Assembly: GCA_963922205.1 (NCBI GenBank)
Contig: CAWUHX010000074.1
Span: 744,001-808,000, forward strand
Source of the DNA: Romanomermis culicivorax
Taxonomy: Eukaryota; Nematoda; Enoplea; Mermithida; Mermithidae
Direction: 5' to 3'
DNA: 64,000 nt
The position numbers and the translations under genes were made by a program. Under the pieces are notes generated by a model. The model did no database searches. It was not told the DNA's origin and saw only the letters and a list, made by a program, of their open reading frames with translations. Each line of letters starts with the position of its first letter. The first letter of the stretch is position 1. This document shows positions 11,530-20,500 of this stretch, piece after piece.

Positions 11530-12208
11530 CAATTTCTTTTCGCTGTATTGGGGGTACGCCACTCAAAACAGCTATTCTCGTTACAGCGAGGTTTCAAACA
11601 GCGAATCTCAATACAGCAAATAGTAAAAAGTACGCACAAATCATTTTTATAATAAATATGCAAATTAGGTATATTAAAGCCTTTTTTCTAGTTGAAAGTT
11701 TATTTTTAGTTGCATTTAGCCATCTAAGTTCACATGCTTCTGTGCTACAATTGCGGTAGGTATTCACGAACGGACCTTTCCAATATCACGAAAAAATATT
11801 TGTCAGAAAAACATTTTGCAAAATGCTTGAAAGAAAACAAAAAATTATGAGAATTCCCAATTAAAATTGTTTTGTATGGAGCTTAATTGCAAAAAAATTA
11901 AATTAATGAAATAAATAAAACAAAATGAAATAAGCAAATAAAATGGAATGAATGAAATAATTGAGCAGGAAAGGCGAAACAAGTAAAGAAATGAAAAGTA
12001 AAATAATGTAAAAAAGTAGCTAAAAATAGAAAAAAGTACACAATCTGAAAAAAAACAAAAAGTGGGTAAGTCAATAAAGGAAAAAAGCAAAAAACATGCA
12101 TGTAGATATTTTAATAATAAACAAACCAGAATAAAAAGCTGTAATGTCGTGAAAACACATGCTATATAAACATAATATGAGAAATCTGGTGATTCGTGCC
12201 AAAACGTG
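11530..12208 (+). repeat. Foldback-like repeat, left arm (split by the gypsy element)
   Basis: From about 11540 to 11635 the sequence has several units that are reverse complements of a CGCTGTTTTGAGA-type repeat (for example ACTCAAAACAGC, CAAACAGCGAATCTCAATACAGC). The same units occur in forward orientation at 23100-23215, beyond the gypsy element. The two parts look like inverted arms of one older element into which the gypsy element inserted. A CGTG duplication adjoins the gypsy LTR. Confidence 0.5.
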
Positions 12209-12686
12209 TGTAATATTTGGCTACCTATGGATAGTAGGATGGCGTGGCAAACCCAGACTCGGATAATTTTATGACCCATTTTTAACGAATACTGTAAGGG
12301 ATAGGCTAGACCCCTGAGCTTAGAAGACAAGAGCAAAACGAAAGTCCAACTTTACTGCCTTTCGACCTTCTAGTACGACTGACCATTTAACAAAAAATAT
12401 ACAAACGACGAAAAACGATGCACATGGTCACCTGACGGGTCAATCAAAAAGTATAGAAAAAATACTCGTGTGAGGCCGCCAGAAGGAAACAGATATGTGT
12501 CTGTGCATCAAATTAAAAGCAATAAACGTCAAATTAGAAAACAAAAATAAGAAAATTGTGAGATGAATAAAACAGGTCTGGTGACTAAAATAATAAACAA
12601 AAGATGGAAAGAAAAATAAAAGATTGTGTTACAAAAATGAGAAAGAAAAATAAGAAATAAAGTGCCTAATTTGCATATTCACTACA
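12209..12686 (-). repeat. 3' LTR of the gypsy element (478 bp)
   Basis: The plus strand begins TGTAATATTTGGC and ends ATTCACTACA, so termini are TGTA/TACA. I saw no difference from the other LTR at 22513-22990 when reading both copies in full. Confidence 0.93.
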
Positions 12687-12700
12687 CTCTACCTTTCCCA
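12687..12700 (-). other. Polypurine tract of the gypsy element
   Basis: On the minus strand GGGAAAGGTAGAG lies directly against the 3' LTR start (TGTAGTG). This is the expected place and composition for plus-strand DNA priming. Confidence 0.75.
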
Positions 12701-13154
12701 GAGTGAGCTCCGTGAACTAAAAGGGCAAAAATGAAAGAAAATGCAAATATAAGTTGGCAAAAGAAAGAAAAAACATGAAAAATGAGTAAGTACTCTGTGA
12801 AGCTGGTTCACCAAGTACACACGAAAACGAAAAATAAATAAAAATAAAAAAAAAGATGGCTCACATTACACAAAAAAAAACGAACATAGAAGAAAAATAA
12901 TACGAACATAAACGATCTGACGGTAATCAAGACGGACAGTAAGACACAATACAAAAACGACAAAGAAAAGAAGAAAAACACAATACTACGAAAAATAGAC
13001 AAATTTCAGATCATAACAAACGAATATAAGATGCACGATTGACAGACAAATACAAAAAAAACGACACAAAGAAAATGGCAAACGAACTAATAATGGATAC
13101 ACATACAACATAGGACAAAAAAAAACAAGAAATAACATAGACATCCGAATGTTC

Positions 13155-15701
13155 TTACATTTTCGGGTATTTTTGATTGTACCTTGGAAATGACTGGTTC
13201 GATTGATGATTGTTTGTAAAATTGCCGTAAAATTTTGGTTGATATTGATTATAATATGGGCGATATTGTGACATAAAATATGGATTCCTAACGTTTGAAT
13301 ATTGGGAGGGAAATTGGCGCGATTGGTTACTGTAATATTGCGAGCTGTTATATGAATATTGTGGTCGGGGATATGGTCCATTGCGATTTTGATAACCTGT
13401 TTGACGAAAATTCGATTGATTCCTGTAAAAATCTTGATTGTGATTAGCGGGGGGATTCCTTTGAAAATTTGGACCATTTGGATGAAATGTTGGTTGTTGG
13501 GGATGTGAAGCATGATGGGGACTCGATGAAGATGGTTCACCAAGTGCACCCGTAGCATTTGAGGGTTTGGTTTCCCCACTTTCTACTGCATTTTTTACAA
13601 AATTTTCTAACCACTCCAACTGAATTTGTTCTAACTTCGAAATTTTTTGTTCAGACGAACATTTTGTACCTAAAATACTTTGTTCAGCAGCAAATAGTGC
13701 AGCTTTTTGTGCGGCCAGTTCTTTCAATGCTGCACAAGCTTCTGCATCTTTCGTACCCGGACGAAAACGTTTACACCATTTATTAATTATGGGTCTTGAT
13801 TCATCAAAAATTGTCAACTCTGATTTAGTTTTTGGTCGATTACATCTTACCTCTTTTAACTTACTATGGATGGATTTTTCGCGCGGCGGTAAAGCAAAAT
13901 TAATTTGCCCACCTTGACGTCTAGCTTTAGCTCTTTCCCTATACCTTTCCTTACTTTTTTGATTGGCGTTTGATCCACGGGTGGTCAAGATTCGAGTGAA
14001 AACTAACCTTTTCATAAGTTTAACGGCAGTTGGAAGATATTTTAGTTCAGATTGAGGAAGATCAAGAAAAATTTTACAAAGACGAAAAGTGAAAAATTGA
14101 AGTTTAGCAAAAAAATAATTCGAACGAAATAAGGCCGTTTTAGGAAGTTTCTTCTTGTAAAATATGGTCTCTGAAACATAAGATTTAACAAATTTATAAA
14201 GATCGGCAGGTAAATGTTTTTGAAAACCTAATTCATCTAAAACGTTACTATTTATCGATGGATAAGTGACACTTTTCGGTAAAGAAAACGTAAAGTTGGT
14301 CGGAAAAATGGGATTACAATGATTGTCAACGAACGCTTGTATAATTTTTGAATTTGAAAAAAAATGAAATATTGTAGGTTTAGGTTGATTTTGATGAGAG
14401 ATCCGTAAATTTTGTAAATGAGAAATTGTATTTGGATCTAAAGCAATAGTCGTCCGGTTGGTCTCTAAAAAGGTGAATGATAGCAAGTTGCTATCGACTT
14501 CCATTTCACTTGGCTCGGCTTCGGGCTCCTCCACTTCCATGGTTTCAGAAGATAGTTCTAATTCCATGTGTTCTGAATCCTTGTCTTCGTCACTTGTCTT
14601 CAAGTTAGCAAGTTCTTCGAGGATTCTGTTCCACTCTCCAGCTTCTACTGGGGTTGACTGGTCACTATGTGGATCCACGGGTGTGGTTTCCACTTCACAT
14701 ACTTCTGTGATCGTAATATTGAGCAAAGACGGCTCAGTGGGTGGTCGTGCATTACTCTTTACACGCTCCCACACCTTGTCGAACCATGGAACAACTCCAG
14801 GAACTTTCAGTTCCGAGTGAACAGTGGGGGCCTTTTTTTTTAAAAAATATTTGCGCCTAGACCGGATGGTGGAAGGCCAAACTCCTCCCTTTTCCAAATT
14901 TTCCGCCAATTCCTGTGCAAACTGTTGCAACATTTCCGGCCAAAAACCGGGTTCACCAACCAACAAAAAATACAGCATTAGATCTAAAGTTTGGGTGACC
15001 AAAATTCCGGCCTGAGCCTTATGATCTTCATCATACAAATCATGATCTAGACCCCAATACTCATCAAAAATATGTTTTTCCGAAAAAATGTTTGAAAACT
15101 GAAAACAATTACGAAAAATTTCGTTTAAACTTTTACAATCCAGCAAGTTCATGGCATCTTTGAACCCAACAAATGAACCAGGACATCCTAAAGCTAGTTC
15201 GGGTTGTCCGTGGTAAAAATTGGCGATGTCAAAAACTGATTTCGAATTTTTGAAAAACTTACCTTTTACCCACGATTCTATATGTTCGCTTAAACCACTC
15301 AAACCGTACGTTACTTTAGCTATAGATTTTTCTTGAAAAATGTCCAAAAGATATTGGCGAAAATTTAGATTTTTCTCAAAAAGGTAATACGGTAAAAAAT
15401 AAATGTTTTTCGGCTTGATCGGATCAAAAACATGAATTAAAAAACCGGAAATGTGATAAATTACGTGAAACTTGTTTGTAATATTCAAAAATTGTATGTC
15501 CGAATGACCTATGGGCAAAACTACGACAATTGGGATCTTACTTTCTTTAGCATCCCTTGCTAACTTACGCATAACGATTTCCGCTTCTCGCGACCCAGTG
15601 ACATCAATTGCCGCGCCAATAAGTTCACCTGGCTCACGGTTTAAATTTCGTTTCCACGTTACCTTCTTCCATAAACCGTCCGCGAAAGGTAGTTTCGTCA
15701 T
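13155..15701 (-). CDS. Gypsy-element third ORF: possible degenerate RNase D-like domain with Q/N/Y-rich tail
   Basis: This 848-aa ORF lies between integrase and the 3' LTR, where env would sit. The ATG at 15701 is preferred. The frame extends to 15764, but a splice acceptor-like tttcattggtttag lies just upstream, suggesting a spliced subgenomic mRNA. Residues ~20-270 resemble a DnaQ/RNase D fold: IGAAIDVTGSREAE, LLDIFQEKSIAKVTYG, SKSVFDIANF, and an Asp/aromatic-rich final helix region. The DxE of motif I and the Asp of motif II are absent, so catalysis is doubtful. An acidic Glu/Ser/Asp region follows (~350-410), then a basic Arg-rich segment (SKERYRERAKARRQ). The last ~115 residues are rich in Gln, Asn, Tyr and Pro. 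No transmembrane helix or fusion peptide is evident, arguing against env. The exonuclease-fold assignment is by eye only. Confidence 0.75.
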   Translation of the reverse strand: MTKLPFADGLWKKVTWKRNLNREPGELIGAAIDVTGSREAEIVMRKLARDAKESKIPIVVVLPIGHSDIQFLNITNKFHVIYHISGFLIHVFDPIKPKNIYFLPYYLFEKNLNFRQYLLDIFQEKSIAKVTYGLSGLSEHIESWVKGKFFKNSKSVFDIANFYHGQPELALGCPGSFVGFKDAMNLLDCKSLNEIFRNCFQFSNIFSEKHIFDEYWGLDHDLYDEDHKAQAGILVTQTLDLMLYFLLVGEPGFWPEMLQQFAQELAENLEKGGVWPSTIRSRRKYFLKKKAPTVHSELKVPGVVPWFDKVWERVKSNARPPTEPSLLNITITEVCEVETTPVDPHSDQSTPVEAGEWNRILEELANLKTSDEDKDSEHMELELSSETMEVEEPEAEPSEMEVDSNLLSFTFLETNRTTIALDPNTISHLQNLRISHQNQPKPTIFHFFSNSKIIQAFVDNHCNPIFPTNFTFSLPKSVTYPSINSNVLDELGFQKHLPADLYKFVKSYVSETIFYKKKLPKTALFRSNYFFAKLQFFTFRLCKIFLDLPQSELKYLPTAVKLMKRLVFTRILTTRGSNANQKSKERYRERAKARRQGGQINFALPPREKSIHSKLKEVRCNRPKTKSELTIFDESRPIINKWCKRFRPGTKDAEACAALKELAAQKAALFAAEQSILGTKCSSEQKISKLEQIQLEWLENFVKNAVESGETKPSNATGALGEPSSSSPHHASHPQQPTFHPNGPNFQRNPPANHNQDFYRNQSNFRQTGYQNRNGPYPRPQYSYNSSQYYSNQSRQFPSQYSNVRNPYFMSQYRPYYNQYQPKFYGNFTNNHQSNQSFPRYNQKYPKM

Positions 15702-15844
15702 GGCGGAAATTTCAGATTGAGAATGAACTAAACCAATGAAAAAAGAATAAAAAAATAAATTCAAAAATATCTATATTTTTCTAAACTTTCTAGCATAAAC
15801 CCTCTGAATTAGTCAGCATAGGTTTTTCTGGACAAAAAGAAAGG

Positions 15845-17596
15845 TCACTTCATCAGAAACTGGTCATCTTTCATAGCTAAATCATTTATATAATTTTCAA
15901 CTTCTGCTATGGTATGTTTTTCTTGTCTTGTAACTGAACGTAGTTCAGCTTTTTTGACCATGTAAGGAAAAATTTGATTTGATTTCACCAGACAAATTTT
16001 ATCCGTGTCAAATAGTTTGACAGCAAATACGTCATCAGAACAATTTGGAAACTGATTTTTCGTTTCATTTGGACAAAGAACTATTCCGCATCTTAAACTT
16101 TTATCAATTTCAATGACAACAGGGTCTCCTACACGACCACCATTTGACGTTATTACTCTCCTAGCTAAATTATAAGCTTCAACAATATTAGGTTTAGATT
16201 TTTCAATCGTGATATTTGGTTCACTTTGACTGGGTTGAGAAACTTCATCTACAATTTGCTGACACTCCTGATTTTGTTTTTCCAGATTTTCTTCTTCGCG
16301 ATCATAGTATAAACGTAATTGATTTGCATGAACTTCACGATCCGGAGCTTGAGTATTAAAAGATCGAATAATATAGTTTACAGGGGATGTTCTAGAGATT
16401 ATCTGATACGGACCAATCCAGTGTGGATTAAGTTTTCCTGCCACACCTTTTGCACGTCTAGAATTTATGAGCCACACTGTCTGCTTTTCATCGTATTCAA
16501 CATCAACACTCTTCTTGTCATAATAAGATTTTTGCTTTTTCTGAGACTTAGCTAAAGTTAGTTCAGCTATTTCCCGTGCTTTACTTAGACGTTCATTTAC
16601 AATTTTTACATCCCAGGGTCCATTGACAGTAGGATCAACAGAACTCCTTAAAACTTGATCTATTGGAAATTGAGGATCACGACCATACATTAATCTAAAA
16701 GGCGTAGAGTTAGTCGACACCTGAATAGACGTATTGTACGCAAAAAGAACATAAGGTAACATTTTATCCCATTCTAGCTCATATTCACGAACACAACCAG
16801 CTAGCATGCTAATTAATGTGCGATTAAACCTTTCAACTAGACCGTCAGTTTCTGGATGATAAGGAACAGTCATAATTTTCTTAATGCCAAGTAATTTGCA
16901 TAATTCAACTACTACCTCTGATGTAAATTGTTTACCTTGATCTGACAACAGTGCTTTTGGGGCACCATGTTGCAAAATGATCTTTTCAAGTAAAAACTGA
17001 GCAATAGTTTCAGCTCGACTATCTTCTAAAGCAGAAGCAATTACCCAACGTGACAGATATTCAGTGCAAACCACAACGTATTTCTTTTTAGATTCCGTTT
17101 CTGGGAGCATCAAAATATCCATGGCAATTAGATCAAACATTTTCCCTGATTTGATACTCTGCAGTGGGCTTTTGGTGGTATTGCCCTTTTTCACTGCTTG
17201 ACAAACCTTACAACTCCGAACCCAATTTTGAACATCAACCCACATGAGTGGCCACCAATATTTGTCTTGAATTTTACTTAAAGTTTTAACCATCCCCATG
17301 TGACAACCAAATAATGAATCATGATAATATTCTAAAATCATTTTTCGATGTTTTAATGGCACTACAAGTTGCCAAAGTTCATGACTGGAAAATTTTAACC
17401 TCCTATAAAGTTGATTATCATCTGCCAAGAGAAAATTTTTAGCTTCCTGAAGAATAGCTTCAGCATGCTTAGATTCACTCGGTAACTGATCTAAAGCAAA
17501 ATAACGACAAAAATTTAAACAAAACGGATCTTCCCACTGATCTACGCTCCAATTATTAGGCCAATCTTTCGTGAAACTTTTGTAAATCTTTTTCCT
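15845..17596 (-). CDS. Gypsy-element integrase ORF
   Basis: An ATG occurs at 17428, but the frame is open from 17596 and carries integrase-like residues upstream (DWPNNWSVDQWEDPF), so it is probably reached by frameshift from the gag-pol ORF. It contains the zinc-binding H...H...C..C module (HDSLFGCHMG, then CKVCQ) and the catalytic core: Asp in AMDILML, Asp in LLSDQGKQFTS, Glu in GLVERFNRTL, the D,D-35-E triad. A C-terminal segment with GKLNPHWIGPYQI follows, similar to the gypsy integrase tail. It ends with TGA at 15845, about 145 bp before the third ORF's ATG. The role is insertion of element cDNA into the genome. Confidence 0.93.
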   Translation of the reverse strand, partial: RKKIYKSFTKDWPNNWSVDQWEDPFCLNFCRYFALDQLPSESKHAEAILQEAKNFLLADDNQLYRRLKFSSHELWQLVVPLKHRKMILEYYHDSLFGCHMGMVKTLSKIQDKYWWPLMWVDVQNWVRSCKVCQAVKKGNTTKSPLQSIKSGKMFDLIAMDILMLPETESKKKYVVVCTEYLSRWVIASALEDSRAETIAQFLLEKIILQHGAPKALLSDQGKQFTSEVVVELCKLLGIKKIMTVPYHPETDGLVERFNRTLISMLAGCVREYELEWDKMLPYVLFAYNTSIQVSTNSTPFRLMYGRDPQFPIDQVLRSSVDPTVNGPWDVKIVNERLSKAREIAELTLAKSQKKQKSYYDKKSVDVEYDEKQTVWLINSRRAKGVAGKLNPHWIGPYQIISRTSPVNYIIRSFNTQAPDREVHANQLRLYYDREEENLEKQNQECQQIVDEVSQPSQSEPNITIEKSKPNIVEAYNLARRVITSNGGRVGDPVVIEIDKSLRCGIVLCPNETKNQFPNCSDDVFAVKLFDTDKICLVKSNQIFPYMVKKAELRSVTRQEKHTIAEVENYINDLAMKDDQFLMK

Positions 17597-20500
17597 CTAA
17601 CAAATGATCAACTACTTCGGCTGCATTACTTACAGAAACTTGAAAAATTTTGTTAGTAGAAGCTGCACATGAAATACTCGCTGATTCTTGAACGGATTCT
17701 GTGCACGGCTGTGAAAATTGTGCAAACTTTAAAAAATCAGTGAAATTGAACCCTTTGTCCGCCTCAGCTGATAGAGAAGATGGTTCTCCAGCTGGACGTC
17801 TTGATAATCCATCAGCATTTGAATTTACTAACCCCTTTCTATGAAACAAAGCAAACTTATAGGAGTTTAGCTCCTGTTGCCACCTAAGAATTCGACCATT
17901 ATTCCCTTTATAGCTTTTCAATGCTTTCACTGCTGAACTATCACTTACTAAATCAAACTCTCTACCAAAAATGTACGGACGAAAAACATTTGTAACTGCC
18001 CAATATACTGCTAGCATTTCTTTTTCATTAATATGGTACCTAAACTCGGTTTCTGATAAAATTCGACTAGCATAAGCAACCGCCCATTCGTTTATCTCGT
18101 CCCTTTGAGCTAAAACGGCGCCAATTCCTTTTTCACAAGCGTCAGTGTATATAATAAACTTTTTAGAAAAATCGGGATATCTTAAAGTGGGATAATTCAA
18201 GGCTTCCTTTTTCAAATTGGAAAAAGCTTCCGTACATTCCTCATTCCACAGAAATTCCTTTTTACCTTTCCGAAGTTCCATTAAGCTTGATGCTTTTTGA
18301 GCAAAATTTGGAATGAATCTACGATAATACTGAATAAAACCAAGGAACGAAGATAGTTCTTCCTTATTCTTAGGTATGGGCCAATTTACTATAGCTGCAA
18401 CTTTTTGAGGATCAGGTTTAATCCCATCGGGAGAAATAACATGCCCAAGAAATGGAACGGACTTCCGACCAAATTGACACTTTGCTGCTTTCATAATAAG
18501 ATCTGCATCTCTTAACCTATCAAAAACTTTCTGAAGATGGTTCAGATGTTCTGAAAACGTTTTAGAAAATACAATAATATCGTCCAAATAAACCATGCAA
18601 AATTTCCAACAAAAAGGGCTCAAAATAATGTCCATTAACCTTTGAAAAGTAGAAGGAGCATTACAAAGACCAAACGGCATGACCACGAACTCAAATAACC
18701 CTTTTCTAGTTGCAAAAGCCGTTTTTTCACAACTTTTCTCCTCCAATTCTACCTGCCAATAACCTTGAGACAAATCGATGGTGGAAAAGATCTTAGCATC
18801 ACCCAACGAATCCAATGTATCATCAATTCGAGGAAGCGGGTACACATCCTTTTTTGTAATGGCGTTCAACATCCGAAAATCAATACAAGGTCGCCATGCT
18901 CCGTCTTTCTTTTGAACTAACACGAAATTGGCTCGATACGGACTGGTTGAATTCCGAACAATTCCATGTTTGAGCATTTTATCCACTTCTTCATCAATAA
19001 TGCGCTTTTGTGACTCTGGTATTCGTCTTACTCCCTGGACTGATGGTTGTTCCATTCCAGTGTCAATACTATGCTTAATTATACCTGTTCGACCTATATG
19101 ACCTGTAACCTCAACAAACAAATTAGCATTCTTCACTAATAAATCGATCAATTCTGATTTTTCCTTTTCACTCAGAACTGAATTATCGCCAGTAGAAACC
19201 GAAATAAGCTCGCCTAAAATTTTCAAAGCGACTTCGCCTCCCACTGCTGGCTTCGATCCAGAACTACCACTGGAACCCAAAACATTGTTCTGCTCTACCA
19301 CCGGATCCTGTGGCGAGGGAGAAACACCAGGAAACTTCTGTTCCTGAAACAGGAGTGCGCAATCTCCTCCAGCCGTACCAATAGCTGAACCCAGGCAAAC
19401 CGTCGGACTTAGACCATAACTAACAGAACCCTCTTCCCATGGTCCCAGGTTGCCGAACACGGTCCCTTTCTTGCAACGCGTTGCTCCGTCACTTAAATTG
19501 ACGAGTAAAACAGGGATGCGTCCATCCACTACTTGTGCAATACTTGCTGCACAACAAAAACCTTGCCGTTCATCAAATGGACATGGTTCCAACAAGCCCA
19601 TTTCAAAACCCAACTGATTCGCAATTGCCACCGACACTACTACTATGCTTCGAGGAGGAATATAAACACTTTCATCACATTTCACAGCAAAAGAATTAGT
19701 CTTTTTAGCTTGAGAACGAAACGGGACTTCCATAACCGGTTGTTTTGAGGTTATAAAAACAACTTTTTGACCAACGTCAACTATTAAGCTTCCATCTTTC
19801 ATAGCTTCAGCCCCAAGAAGGATATCATAGGGTAACGATTTTACCAAAAGAAATGAGGTTTCAAAAGTGTGAGTTTGTTTATCTTTCGTTATTGTTACTG
19901 TAGTATAAACTTCACCCAGTACAATAAGAGGATCCATGGATAAACTACGAATTTTCTCGATACTAGTTTCTCGGACTTTCAAATTTTCTCCGACTTTTTG
20001 CAATTGGTGCATGAAGTCTACTCGCATGATGTTACATAAACTACCATTATCGACTAACGTATAAGTTTCAACCTTATTTTGACCAATCTGTACATAAATA
20101 TTCGCATGAAGAGACGAATCACAGTGCTTAGTTCGGGTATGAAAATTAGTTTCTTCTCCGACAATACCAAAAGCAGAAGACTGGGGGTTGTTTGACTGGG
20201 AACTACCATTAAAATTTTGCCTAGTATTTTGTGAATTTTGTCCCGCAGAAGTAGTCTGCATGAACGAACACTGATAAGCCCTATGCCCCTTATTATTACA
20301 GATAAAACATGTTAAATTTGAATCGCGATTTGGTTGGGGACAATTTCTTCGAGTATGACCGATTTGATTACAATTGTAACAATTAAATGACGGCGTTCTT
20401 CCATTATTTTGCTGATTGTTATTTTCTCGATAATTGGGATTTTTTTTGAAAGAAAACTTATCTGGTTGAGATTTTCGAGCTCCAAACGGAATAAAAGTTT

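Noticed and set aside
11845-12336. 163-codon hydrophobic minus-strand ORF
   Set aside because: It overlaps the gypsy 3' LTR boundary and is made of A-rich simple sequence read as Phe/Leu/Ile; no real membrane-protein pattern.
13155-15764. Third gypsy ORF as an env glycoprotein
   Set aside because: There is no transmembrane anchor, fusion peptide or Cys-rich ectodomain. The apparent signal peptide is a splice-acceptor pyrimidine tract read as codons. The C-terminus is Q/N/Y-rich and hydrophilic.
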